This document shows, piece after piece, positions 10,398-18,381 of a stretch of DNA of 64,000 bases. Source of the stretch: Amycolatopsis sp. EV170708-02-1. GTDB taxonomy: Bacteria; Actinomycetota; Actinomycetes; Mycobacteriales; Pseudonocardiaceae. Under the pieces are notes generated by a model. It searched no databases, was not told the origin of the DNA, and was given only the letters and a program-made list of their open reading frames with translations. Every line of letters begins with the position of its first letter. Position 1 is the stretch's first letter. A program made the translations under genes and the position numbers. The stretch lies in assembly GCF_022479115.1 (NCBI RefSeq), contig NZ_CP092497.1, positions 6,262,001-6,326,000 on the forward strand, given 5' to 3'.

Positions 10398-11788
10398 AGG
10401 CCGGATGCCTCCAGCAGGCGCAACCACACTTCGCTGATCGTGGGGAACGACGGGACAGCGTGCCACAGCCTCGGCAGCGGAACCTCCCCGACGATCGCGA
10501 TCGTCGCCGAATGCAGGAGTTCGGCGACGTCCTGCCCGACGAAGGTCGCACCGACCAGGACGTCGCGTTCGGTGTCGACGACGATGCGCGCCTTGCCCGC
10601 GTAACCGTCCGCGTGCAGTGACGAACCGGCCACCGCGATGTCGATGTCGACGACGCGATGCGGCTTGCCCTCCTCGGGTCCGGCGAGCCCGACCGAAGCG
10701 ACCTCCGGGTCGGTGAACACGACCTGCGGGACGGCGTGGTGATCGGCCGTGGCGCTGTGCGCGCTCCATGCGGCGGAGTCGACGGGTTTGCCCGCCGCCT
10801 GCGCGGCCACCGCGTCACCCGCGGCCCTGGCCGCGTACTTGCCCTGATGGGTCAGCGGCGCCCGGCCGGTGACGTCCCCGACGGCGAACAGCCAGTCACC
10901 GTCCACAGCGGACACACGGCCGTTGTCGTCGGTCGTGAGCGGTGTGCCCGCTTCGAGCCCCACCGTCTCCACGCCGAGCCCGTCGGTCGCCGGACGGCGG
11001 CCGGTGGCGACGAGCAGTTCGTCGACGACCAACCGGTCGCCACCCTTCAACGCCAGTTCCTTACCACCGTCCACAGCGGACACGGAGTCGAGACCGGAGC
11101 CGGTGTGCACGGTGACGCCGGCTTCGCGGAGCCCCGCGATGACGGCGTCGCCCGCGAAATCGGGCAGCCGCGGCAAGGGACGCGCCCCCGAGATGATCAA
11201 GTGGACTTCGGTGCCGAGCGTGGCGAAGGCCTGCGCCATTTCGACGCCGACGACACCGCCGCCCAACACGCCGAGGCGGCGCGGGACTGCTTCCGCCGAC
11301 GTCGCCTCGCGTGAACCCCACGGCGAAATCGTGTCCAGTCCGGGGATCGACGGCGTCCGCGGGACACTGCCCGTGGCGACGATCACGGCGTGCCGCGCGG
11401 TCAGCTCGTCACCTCCGTCGACCGTGACCTTCCGCTCACCGGTGATCCGGCCGTGCCCGCGGATCGGGACGATCCCGACGCCTTCGGCCCACTTGACCTG
11501 TCCGGTGTCGTCTCCCTTGCCGGTGAACCAGTCCCGGCGCGCGAACACCGCGGCCGGGTCGACCGCCTCGCCCACCGGGACACCGGGGACCCGTTTGGCG
11601 GCGGCGAGGAGGTTCCCCGGCCGCAGCAACGCCTTGCTCGGAATGCAGGCCCAGTAAGAACATTCGCCGCCGAAGCGTTCGTGTTCGACGAGCGCGACCC
11701 GAAGGCCGCCGCGCGCCGCCCGTTCGGCGGCGACCTCGCCGACCGGGCCGCCTCCGATCACGATCACGTCAAAATCCTGTGCTGACAT
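10394..11788 (-). CDS. FAD-dependent pyridine nucleotide-disulfide oxidoreductase
   Basis: 464-residue flavoprotein of the glutathione reductase/lipoamide dehydrogenase class. It has the FAD-binding [20 protein letters not shown] near the start, a redox disulfide region GGECSYWACIPSKAL (C-x4-C), an NAD(P)-binding GVLGGGVVGVEMA, the second FAD motif LFAVGDVTG and a C-terminal dimerisation domain. The C-terminal His-Glu pair of classical disulfide reductases is not obvious (LWHAVPSFPTISE), so it may be closer to mercuric-reductase-like or Sth-like members. I start at the ATG at 11788; two upstream GTG codons are possible but add only a few residues. Confidence 0.85.
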   Translation of the reverse strand: MSAQDFDVIVIGGGPVGEVAAERAARGGLRVALVEHERFGGECSYWACIPSKALLRPGNLLAAAKRVPGVPVGEAVDPAAVFARRDWFTGKGDDTGQVKWAEGVGIVPIRGHGRITGERKVTVDGGDELTARHAVIVATGSVPRTPSIPGLDTISPWGSREATSAEAVPRRLGVLGGGVVGVEMAQAFATLGTEVHLIISGARPLPRLPDFAGDAVIAGLREAGVTVHTGSGLDSVSAVDGGKELALKGGDRLVVDELLVATGRRPATDGLGVETVGLEAGTPLTTDDNGRVSAVDGDWLFAVGDVTGRAPLTHQGKYAARAAGDAVAAQAAGKPVDSAAWSAHSATADHHAVPQVVFTDPEVASVGLAGPEEGKPHRVVDIDIAVAGSSLHADGYAGKARIVVDTERDVLVGATFVGQDVAELLHSATIAIVGEVPLPRLWHAVPSFPTISEVWLRLLEASGL

Positions 11789-11923
11789 GCATTCAGCGCA
11801 CACCACCGCGCAGCTTCGCGCAACCTGCCGCTATCCTCGTGTCGCTGCGTGAGTCATCAGCCGCGGGTTCAGGTTTCACCGTGCCGGTTACGCAGTAGAA
11901 CGATCGAGCGCGGGAGGTTTTTC

Positions 11924-12640
11924 ATGGCCAGGAACACTGCTGTGCATTTGCTGGATGATCTGACCGGCGAGGCGGCCGAGGAAACGGTCGCTTTCGGTTT
12001 GGACGGAATCGCTTACGACATCGACCTTTCGGCCGACAACGCCACCGCACTCCGGGAAATCCTGCGTGCCTATGTGGAGAACGGCCGCCGGATCGGCGGA
12101 CGCAAATTGCGGCCGCGGGTCGTGCAGCGGCCCAAGGGCGCGCGGGTGTCGAAGTCGACCCCGAAGACCGCGGCCACCGCGGCGAAGGCCGAGGCGAAGA
12201 CCGCCGCGAAGCCGGGCCGCAAGCCCGCCGCCAAGGGTGTCGCCGGCCGCAAACCCGCCGCCGTGAAGAAGGCCGCCGCTCCCAAGGCGGAGGCCAAGAC
12301 TCCCGCCAAGACCACGGCGAAAGCCACCGCGGCCAAGGCGAAGACCACCCGCGGCGCGGCGGCGAAGACCACGGCGGCCAAGGCTCCGGCCGGCCGCGCG
12401 AAGGCCGCGGCCGCGGCGAAGACCCCGGCCAAGACGGCATCGAAGGCCACCACCAAGACGACGGCCGCGAAGGCCGCTCCGAAGGCCGCGGCCAAGACGA
12501 CCGCCGCGAAGACGACAGCCACCAAGGCGGCGCCGAAGGCCGCGGCCAAGGCTCCGGCGAAGAAGGCCACCGAGCCGAAGAAGACCACGCGCGCCGCCCG
12601 CAAGGTGCCCGCCGTCACTTTCTCGGCCACCGAAAAGTAA
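11924..12640 (+). CDS. Lsr2-like nucleoid protein with histone-H1-like tail
   Basis: 238 residues. Residues 1-63 match the N-terminal dimerisation domain of Lsr2 (DDLTGEAAEETVAFGLDG, YDIDLSADNA, GRRIGG). The usual C-terminal Lsr2 DNA-binding domain with its RGR hook is absent. Instead residues 66 onward are a low-complexity Lys/Ala/Pro/Thr tail with repeated KPAA, KTTA and KAAPKAA units, as in histone H1 or the HupB tail. This predicts a nucleoid-associated protein that oligomerises through the Lsr2 domain and coats DNA through the basic tail. The ATG at 11924 is preceded by GGGAGG; the upstream open frame is not protein-like. The gene ends at a strong hairpin. Confidence 0.85.
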   Translation: MARNTAVHLLDDLTGEAAEETVAFGLDGIAYDIDLSADNATALREILRAYVENGRRIGGRKLRPRVVQRPKGARVSKSTPKTAATAAKAEAKTAAKPGRKPAAKGVAGRKPAAVKKAAAPKAEAKTPAKTTAKATAAKAKTTRGAAAKTTAAKAPAGRAKAAAAAKTPAKTASKATTKTTAAKAAPKAAAKTTAAKTTATKAAPKAAAKAPAKKATEPKKTTRAARKVPAVTFSATEK

Positions 12641-12653
12641 TTCCGCCAAAAGC

Positions 12654-12693
12654 AAATGGCCCCCTTCGCGTAATCGCGCGAAGGGGGCCATTT
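12654..12693 (+). terminator. perfect hairpin after the Lsr2-like gene
   Basis: Arms of 17 bases (12654-12670 and 12677-12693, AAATGGCCCCCTTCGCG and its complement) with a 6-base loop, starting 14 bases after the stop codon. The A/T-rich ends of the stem give a short T-run on the + strand, the most terminator-like of the hairpins here. Confidence 0.7.
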
Positions 12694-12702
12694 ATGTCAA
12701 GT

Positions 12703-12748
12703 CTCGTGAGTGGTAAGGACGGTTCTAACCGTCCTTACCACTCACGAG
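12703..12748. repeat. CTCGTGAGTGG-type hairpin repeat, copy 1
   Basis: Perfect inverted repeat with 22-base arms (12703-12724 and 12727-12748) and a 2-base loop, made of CTCGTGAGTGG, TAAGGACGGTT and their complements. Closely related copies lie at 34028-34073 and 57021-57066. The stop codon and last residues (PREW) of the lipoate-ligase-like gene are encoded inside this copy. Confidence 0.8.
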
Positions 12749-13478
12749 GCCGCACACGCTGAGCGCCTTCGGCATGCCATTCCGGGTAGTGGTACCGCGT
12801 GTGCTGGAGCGAGCGGTGCCACTCCAGCTCCTCGTCCGAGGGCTTCCGGGTGGCGAGTTCACCCAGTTGCGCGGCCGCCGCCACGCGGACGGCGGCCGTG
12901 ACGTCGGCAACACCTTTACGCAGGCCGTGCTCGGCGAGCGACGCGACCCGGCTCCGGTGGGAGTCGAGCGGGCGGGGATCCGCGGGCGCCGAGGTGAGGT
13001 ACCGGCCGACCCGTTCGGCGGCGGTCGAAACGAGCAGGGTGGAGTGCGCGAGCAAGCCCGTTCTCGTCCGGAAGACGGCGAAACCGCACAGCTTCGCGTC
13101 ACCGACGAACAGACCTCGATCACCGAGCCGCGACGGCAGCCCGAGTTCGGCCACCGTCGCGGTCATCAGTTCCCCGAGCGCTGCCAACGGTCTGTCCGAC
13201 GGCCCCGGCAGGACCAGCGTGATGTTGAGATTGCCGGGATCGTGGAACACGGTGCCGCCACCGCTCGCGCGGCGCAGCACCGGGACGCCGTCGCCCGCGC
13301 AGACGTCGGCCTTGACCTCGCGTTCGATCTTCTGCCCCCGCCCCACGACCACACAGTCGGTGTTGCGCCAGATCCACAGGACCGGCGCCTCCGGTGCGGC
13401 GCGCAGGAGGGCTTCGTCGAACGCGAGGTTGTCGGCCGGGTCGTCGAACGAGGCGACGACTTCCGAGGGACCACTCAC
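12735..13478 (-). CDS. lipoate-protein ligase A family protein
   Basis: 247 residues of the biotin/lipoate A/B ligase fold. The family signature is clear: RRASGGGTVFHDPGNLNITL, and a likely catalytic lysine in GDAKLCGFAVF. It would attach or transfer lipoyl (or octanoyl) groups to lipoyl domains; without the C-terminal accessory domain it might need a partner or act as a transferase. The GTG start at 13478 overlaps the pntB stop in a GTGA, so translation is coupled to the transhydrogenase operon, an unusual neighbourhood. The last four residues and the stop fall within a hairpin repeat. Confidence 0.82.
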   Translation of the reverse strand: MSGPSEVVASFDDPADNLAFDEALLRAAPEAPVLWIWRNTDCVVVGRGQKIEREVKADVCAGDGVPVLRRASGGGTVFHDPGNLNITLVLPGPSDRPLAALGELMTATVAELGLPSRLGDRGLFVGDAKLCGFAVFRTRTGLLAHSTLLVSTAAERVGRYLTSAPADPRPLDSHRSRVASLAEHGLRKGVADVTAAVRVAAAAQLGELATRKPSDEELEWHRSLQHTRYHYPEWHAEGAQRVRPREW

Positions 13479-14860
13479 AGTGCTTTGAGTTCCTCCACGA
13501 TCTCGCCCACCGACGATTTGGCGTCGCCGAAGAGCATGCTTGTCTTCGCATCGTAGAAGAGCTCGTTGTCGATGCCGGCGAAGCCCGAGCTCATCCCGCG
13601 TTTGAGCACGATCACCGACCGGCTGTGGTTCACCTTGAGGATCGGCATCCCGTAGATGGGCGAGCCCGGATCGGTCTCCGCGGCCGGGTTCGTGACGTCG
13701 TTCGCGCCGATCACCAGCGCGACGTCGGTCTGGGCGAACTCGGAGTTGATCTCGTCCATCTCCTTGAGCTGCTCGTACGGGACGTCGGCCTCGGCGAGGA
13801 GCACGTTCATATGCCCCGGCATCCGGCCGGCCACCGGGTGGATGGCGTACGCGACCGTGATCCCCTTGGCCTCCAGCAGTTTCGCCATCTCGCGGACGAC
13901 GTGTTGCGCCTGCGCGACGGCCATGCCGTACCCGGGCACGACCACGACCTTGTTGGCGTACGCCATCTGGATCGCGGTGTCGGAAGCGCTGGTGCTGCGG
14001 ACCGGCCGGACCTCGCCAGATCCGCCGCTCGCGACCGCCGTGCCGCCGCCGAACCCGCCGGCGACGATGGCCGGGATCGACCGGTTCATCGCCTTCGCCA
14101 TCAGGTTCGTCAGGATGGAACCCGAAGCGCCGACGATCATGCCCGCCACGATCAGCGCGGTGTTGTCGAGCGCGAGCCCCATCGCCGCGGCCGACAAGCC
14201 GGTGAGCGCGTTCAGCAACGAGATGACGACCGGCATGTCCGCGCCGCCGATCGGCAGCACGACCACCACACCGAGGATGCCCGCCGCGACCAGCAGGCCG
14301 ATCATCAGCAGTTCGGCGTCGCCGCCGCTCGCGATGACGACCGCGAGCACGATCGCGGCGATCAGCACCAGCGCGTTCACCGGCTGCTGCAGTTTGCCCA
14401 GGGTGATCGGACGGCCGGAGATGAGTTCCTGCAGTTTCCCGAACGCGATGTTCGAGCCCCAGAAGGACACCGAACCGACGATCGCGGCGAACAACGACGC
14501 GATCGCGACGTACGCCGGCTCGTGCGCGTAGCCCTCGGTAGTGCGGAACTCGACCCACGCGATGAGCGCGACCGCCCCGCCGCCGACGCCGTTGAACAGC
14601 GCCACCATCTGCGGCATCGCGGTCATCTTCACCTTGCGCGCGGACGGCACGCCGACGACGACACCGATCGCCACGCCGAGCGCGATGAGCAGCCAGTTGC
14701 TCATGCCCGGGGTCAGCAGCGTCGCGATCACCGCGATGCCCATACCGACGGCGGCGATCCAGTTGCCGCGGACCGCCGTGCGCGGACCGGTCAGGCCCAT
14801 GAGGCCGTAGATGAACAGGGCGAAGGAAATGATGTAGAGGACGGCGATGAAGGTCGTCAC
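13475..14860 (-). CDS. pntB: NAD(P) transhydrogenase subunit beta
   Basis: 461-residue membrane subunit. The first 270 residues carry about nine membrane helices forming the proton channel together with PntA2. The C-terminal domain binds NADP(H), with VVVPGYGMAVAQAQ and GANDVTNPAA as the recognisable NADP-site motifs. It couples the proton gradient to hydride transfer from NADH to NADP+. The start overlaps the stop of pntA2 by 4 bases (ATGA) and its stop overlaps the ligase-like gene. Confidence 0.95.
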   Translation of the reverse strand: MTTFIAVLYIISFALFIYGLMGLTGPRTAVRGNWIAAVGMGIAVIATLLTPGMSNWLLIALGVAIGVVVGVPSARKVKMTAMPQMVALFNGVGGGAVALIAWVEFRTTEGYAHEPAYVAIASLFAAIVGSVSFWGSNIAFGKLQELISGRPITLGKLQQPVNALVLIAAIVLAVVIASGGDAELLMIGLLVAAGILGVVVVLPIGGADMPVVISLLNALTGLSAAAMGLALDNTALIVAGMIVGASGSILTNLMAKAMNRSIPAIVAGGFGGGTAVASGGSGEVRPVRSTSASDTAIQMAYANKVVVVPGYGMAVAQAQHVVREMAKLLEAKGITVAYAIHPVAGRMPGHMNVLLAEADVPYEQLKEMDEINSEFAQTDVALVIGANDVTNPAAETDPGSPIYGMPILKVNHSRSVIVLKRGMSSGFAGIDNELFYDAKTSMLFGDAKSSVGEIVEELKAL

Positions 14861-15159
14861 TTGTCACCACCGTCTTCCGGCTTCTTCGCCTTGAACATCG
14901 AGAGCATCCGGTCGGTGACGAGGAAGCCGCCGACCACGTTGATCGTGCCGAAGGCGATCGCGATCACCAGCAGGATCTTGTTCAATACGCCGTCGACCCC
15001 GAGGCCGAGCACGATCAGCCCGCCCAGCAGGACGATGCCGTGGATCGCGTTGGTGCCCGACATGAGCGGGGTGTGCAACGTGTTGGGCACCTTGGAAATG
15101 ACCGTGAAGCCCACGAATCCGGCGAGTACGAGGATCGCCAAACTGCCGACGAGCATCAC
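14857..15159 (-). CDS. pntA2: NAD(P) transhydrogenase alpha subunit, membrane part (PntA2)
   Basis: 100-residue protein with three to four membrane helices (GSLAILVLAGFVGFTVIS, IHGIVLLGGLIVLGLG, ILLVIAIAFGTINVVGGFLV) and the conserved NTLHTPLMSGTNAIHG segment. It corresponds to the C-terminal membrane part of the E. coli PntA protein, split off as in many actinobacteria and alphaproteobacteria. It overlaps both neighbouring pnt genes by 4 bases. Confidence 0.93.
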   Translation of the reverse strand: MMLVGSLAILVLAGFVGFTVISKVPNTLHTPLMSGTNAIHGIVLLGGLIVLGLGVDGVLNKILLVIAIAFGTINVVGGFLVTDRMLSMFKAKKPEDGGDK

Positions 15160-16262
15160 TCGCCTCCTTCTTCTTTTCCGGCGACGCAGGCCCCAGCGAC
15201 GATCTCGTCCGAGAAGTCGAGCGCGAGCTTGCCTTCGGAGTCGACGAGCAGTTCCAGCAACTCGGTGACGTTGCGCGCGTAGAGCTCGCTGGAATGCGCG
15301 GGCATCTCCGCGGCGAGGTTGAGCGGCGAGCAGATGGTGACGTCGTGCTCGACGACCTCCTCGCCCGGTTTCGTCAGTTCGCAGTTGCCGCCGGACTCGC
15401 CGGCGAGGTCGACCACGACACCACCGGCGGGCATCCCCTTCACCGCGTCGGCGGTGACGAGGACCGGTGCCCGGCGGCCGGGGACGAGCGCCGTGGTGAT
15501 CACGGCGTCGAACTTCGTGATCGCCTCGGTGAGCCTGCGTTGCTGCTCGGCCTTTTCCTCGTCGGTCAGCTCGCGGGCGTACCCGCCTTCGCCGACCGCC
15601 TCGATACCGAGGTCGAGGAATTTCGCGCCGAGCGACTTCACCTGCTCGCCGACCTCGGGCCGGACGTCGTATCCCGTGGTCTGCGCGCCGAGCCGTTTCG
15701 CCGTCGCCAAGGCCTGCAGCCCCGCGACGCCGGCGCCGAGCACGAGCACCTTCGCCGGTGGCACGGTTCCGGCGGCGGTGGTGAGCATCGGGAAGAAGCG
15801 GGTGAGCTTTTCCGCCGCGAGGAGGACGGCGCGATAACCCGCCACGCTGCTCTGTGACGACAACGCGTCCATCGCCTGCGCGCGGGAGATCCGCGGGATC
15901 GCCTCGACGGCGAAGGCGCGGACGCCCGCCGCTTCGAGCGCCGCTATCCCGTCGGGATCACCCCTCGGATTCAGGAAGCCGATGAGAATGGTGCCCTGTT
16001 TGAGCTTCGCGACTTCGGCCGCGCTCGGAGGCGCCACCTTCACCACGATGTCGGCATCCCACGGGTCGCCGATCACCGCGCCCGCCTGTACGAAGGTCTC
16101 GTCGGCGAGCAGCGCGCCGGCGCCCGCGCCGGGCTCGACCACCACCCGCAGTCCGCGTCCGCGGACGCGCTCGATGAGTTTCGGTACCAGCGCGATGCGA
16201 CGTTCACCTTGTCCGGTTTCCCGGACCACGCCGACCGTGAGCTGCTCGTTCTCTGCCGCCAC
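15156..16262 (-). CDS. pntA1: NAD(P) transhydrogenase alpha subunit, NAD-binding part (PntA1)
   Basis: 368-residue soluble NAD(H)-binding subunit of the alanine dehydrogenase/PNT family. It begins TVGVVRETGQGERRIALVPK, the typical PNT N-terminal signature, and contains the nucleotide loop VLGAGVAGLQALATAKRLGA and QSSVAGYRAV. The GTG at 16262 is chosen because GAGGAGG sits 6 bases upstream and the family motif follows at once; the longer open frame upstream is not conserved-looking. First gene of the four-gene operon. Confidence 0.93.
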   Translation of the reverse strand: MAAENEQLTVGVVRETGQGERRIALVPKLIERVRGRGLRVVVEPGAGAGALLADETFVQAGAVIGDPWDADIVVKVAPPSAAEVAKLKQGTILIGFLNPRGDPDGIAALEAAGVRAFAVEAIPRISRAQAMDALSSQSSVAGYRAVLLAAEKLTRFFPMLTTAAGTVPPAKVLVLGAGVAGLQALATAKRLGAQTTGYDVRPEVGEQVKSLGAKFLDLGIEAVGEGGYARELTDEEKAEQQRRLTEAITKFDAVITTALVPGRRAPVLVTADAVKGMPAGGVVVDLAGESGGNCELTKPGEEVVEHDVTICSPLNLAAEMPAHSSELYARNVTELLELLVDSEGKLALDFSDEIVAGACVAGKEEGGE

Positions 16263-16457
16263 AGGCGACCTCCTCGCTGGAGAGGACCACACGAACCCGC
16301 ACTGTTTACCACGTCCGGCCGACAACTTTCCTGGCTGAACGTATCCGGGCGGCATCTTTCCGTGACATCACTCATCACGATCGATCCAGCCATCGATCCA
16401 GGTGCGCGATGTCATAGGGCCGGGGCCGAAGGGGACTTTCCCCGCATCCGACGTGAC

Positions 16458-16500
16458 GAAAGCGTCCTTCACCGCGTGTCACGCGGTGAAGGACGCTTTC
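16458..16500. repeat. GAAAGCGTCCTTCACC-type hairpin repeat
   Basis: Perfect inverted repeat with two 21-base arms (16458-16478 and 16480-16500) and a single-base loop. It lies in the 268-base gap between pntA1 and the TetR gene and follows the TetR stop on the minus strand, so it may terminate that gene. The rest of the gap holds no gene; a doubled ATCGATCCAG word occurs near 16380-16400. The core GAAAGCGTCCTTCA recurs in the repeat at 21779-21862. Confidence 0.75.
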
Positions 16501-16530
16501 AGCCCGCCTTGCAGGGCAACGGTTTCCGCA

Positions 16531-17187
16531 TCACGGAACGCTGCGCCAGTTCGGCACGCCCAGGAAGATCAGCCGCAGCCGCCGTTCGGCCGTGCGCACG
16601 ATCTCGTCGTCACGCGAAGGGGTTTCGAGCAGCTCCAGCACCGTCGTGAGCATCGTCGTCACGATCAGGTCGGCGAGCAGGTGCAGATCTTCGGTGCTCC
16701 AGTCGCGGAGGAAGTCGAAGCGCGCGAGGTCGACGGCGAGCTCGCTGACGAAGAGCTTGAGTTCGAAGCCGATCGCCTGCCGGACCGGGCCGGTGCCGCC
16801 GTAGCGCTCCCTGGTCAGGAAGTGGAAATGGTCCTCGTGCGCCCGCACGTGCTCGCGCAGGACGCGCACCGACGAGCGGATCATGTCGTTGTACGCCGAC
16901 GGCCTCGTCCGCGCGGAACGGATCATCGTGCGCAAGGTGCGCATCGACTCCTCGACCAGCGCCACGCCGAGTTCGTCCATCGACGCGAAATGGCGATAGA
17001 ACGCCGTCGGCACGATCCCGGCCTGTTTCGCGACCTCGCGCAGGCTGAGCCCGGAGAACCCGCGTTCCGCGACCAGGTCGAGCGCCGCGTCCAGCAGTGC
17101 CTGCCGCGTGCGCTGTTTGCGCTCCTGCCGGGAAACGGGCTCCGTTGTCACGACCGACAGCGTAATCGCCTCCGCACTATCACTCAC
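16531..17187 (-). CDS. TetR family regulator of the divergent desaturase genes
   Basis: 218 residues. The N-terminal helix-turn-helix is typical TetR (RQALLDAALDLVAERGFSGL...VAKQAGIVPTAFYRHF). The rest is a ligand-binding helical domain with a hydrophobic C-terminal half. It is divergent from the reductase/desaturase pair, the arrangement seen for DesT-type regulators that sense the ratio of saturated to unsaturated acyl-CoA. I start at the GTG at 17187, which has GAGGAGGG about 8 bases upstream; a later GTG (TTEPVSRQ) is possible. Control of the desaturase is inferred from position and the palindrome at 17240-17263. Confidence 0.85.
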   Translation of the reverse strand: MSDSAEAITLSVVTTEPVSRQERKQRTRQALLDAALDLVAERGFSGLSLREVAKQAGIVPTAFYRHFASMDELGVALVEESMRTLRTMIRSARTRPSAYNDMIRSSVRVLREHVRAHEDHFHFLTRERYGGTGPVRQAIGFELKLFVSELAVDLARFDFLRDWSTEDLHLLADLIVTTMLTTVLELLETPSRDDEIVRTAERRLRLIFLGVPNWRSVP

Positions 17188-17239
17188 GTCACATCGCCCT
17201 CCTCTCGCGTTGACAAGCGGGATCTTCACCACTTCACTA

Positions 17240-17263
17240 TTCAGTGTACAAGCGTTCACTGAA
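17240..17263. promoter_or_regulatory. palindromic operator for the TetR/desaturase divergon
   Basis: 24-base imperfect palindrome TTCAGTG-N10-CACTGAA, with inner AGTG...CACT arms, 13 bases before the reductase ATG and 52 bases before the TetR GTG. Its position would block the downstream start region when bound. The form (AGTG/CACT arms around a CGCTTGT-like core) resembles operators reported for DesT-like regulators. Confidence 0.6.
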
Positions 17264-17276
17264 TCCGGGAGAAGTG

Positions 17277-18368
17277 ATGACGGCACTGGTACCGCGCAGG
17301 GCCAGGCGGCTGGCCTCGCTGGCCGAGGCCCTGCTCACGCCCCACGGCATGGACCGCTACCTCGAACTCGTCGACCCGATGCTGGTCCGCCGCGAGGTCC
17401 GCGGCCTGGTCACCGGCGTCCGGCGGCAGACGCCCGACACGGTCACGCTGACCATCCGGCCGAGCCGGGCCTGGCGCGGCCACCTCGCCGGCCAGTACGT
17501 GCGGGTGACCGTCGAGATCGACGGCGTCCGCCGCACCCGCTGCTACTCACCGGCCGGTTCGGAGCACGACGGCTCACTGGAACTGACCATCAAGGCCGAT
17601 CCGCAGGGCCTCGTCTCACGGCATCTGAACCGCACGGTCACCCTCGGCTCGGTGCTCGGACTGTCCACTGCGGACGGTGAGTTCACCCTGCCTTCGCCGC
17701 GGCCTCGGCGGATCCTGCTGCTGAGCGGCGGGAGCGGGATCACCCCGGTCTTGTCGATGCTGCGCACGCTGGCCGACGAGAAGTACGAGGGCGATCTCGC
17801 CTTCCTGCACTACTCCAACGGCGCCGAAGACGCCCTCTACCGCGCCGAGCTCGCCGACCTCGCCCGCCGCCTGCCCGGTCTGCGGGTGGTACACGCGTTC
17901 ACTCACGCCAAGACCGGCGGCGATCTGCACGGGTTCTTCTCCAAGGAGCACCTCGCGGAGGCCGCTCCGTGGTACCCCGACGCCGAAACCTTCCTGTGCG
18001 GTCCGAAGCCGCTGATGGACTCGGTCCGCGAGGTTTTCGAGGCCGACGGCATCGGTGCACATCTGCACACCGAGGAGTTCACCCCGCCGGCGCTCACCTT
18101 CGACACCGAAAGCGCCGAAGGACAGGTGCGGTTCGCGCGCAGCGGCCGCGAGGTCGCCAACTCCGGGAAACCGTTGCTGGAGCAGGCCGAAGAAGCGGGA
18201 CTGCGCCCGGAACACGGCTGCCGGATGGGCATCTGCTTCTCGTGCACGCAGATCAAGACCTCCGGCTGTGTGCGCAACGCCAAGACCGGCGAGACCTCCA
18301 GCGAAGAGAACGAAGAGATCCAGCTCTGCATCTCCGTCCCGGTCGGGGACGTCGAGATCAACGCTTAG
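17277..18368 (+). CDS. ferredoxin-NADP-type reductase, desaturase electron donor
   Basis: 363-residue electron-transfer protein. It contains an FAD-binding barrel (RxYS-like RCYSPAGS), an NAD(P)-binding domain (LLSGGSGITPVLSMLR) and a C-terminal plant-type 2Fe-2S ferredoxin domain with cysteines in CRMGICFSC and a last Cys in QLCIS. It is the counterpart of Mycobacterium tuberculosis Rv3230c, which feeds electrons to the DesA3 stearoyl-CoA desaturase. The ATG at 17277 is preceded by GGGAGAAG. The desaturase follows after 13 bases. Confidence 0.92.
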   Translation: MTALVPRRARRLASLAEALLTPHGMDRYLELVDPMLVRREVRGLVTGVRRQTPDTVTLTIRPSRAWRGHLAGQYVRVTVEIDGVRRTRCYSPAGSEHDGSLELTIKADPQGLVSRHLNRTVTLGSVLGLSTADGEFTLPSPRPRRILLLSGGSGITPVLSMLRTLADEKYEGDLAFLHYSNGAEDALYRAELADLARRLPGLRVVHAFTHAKTGGDLHGFFSKEHLAEAAPWYPDAETFLCGPKPLMDSVREVFEADGIGAHLHTEEFTPPALTFDTESAEGQVRFARSGREVANSGKPLLEQAEEAGLRPEHGCRMGICFSCTQIKTSGCVRNAKTGETSSEENEEIQLCISVPVGDVEINA

Positions 18369-18381
18369 AAAGGAGCAGGCC

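Noticed and set aside
11888..12691. Minus-strand Leu/Gly/Arg-rich frames across the Lsr2-like gene
   Set aside because: These are reverse readings of the repetitive AAG/GCC tail and have no protein character.
12735..14870. A 711-codon open frame on the minus strand
   Set aside because: Only the last 247 codons look like a protein (lipoate ligase family). The rest is the out-of-frame shadow of pntB, which has clear motifs and 4-base overlaps with its neighbours.
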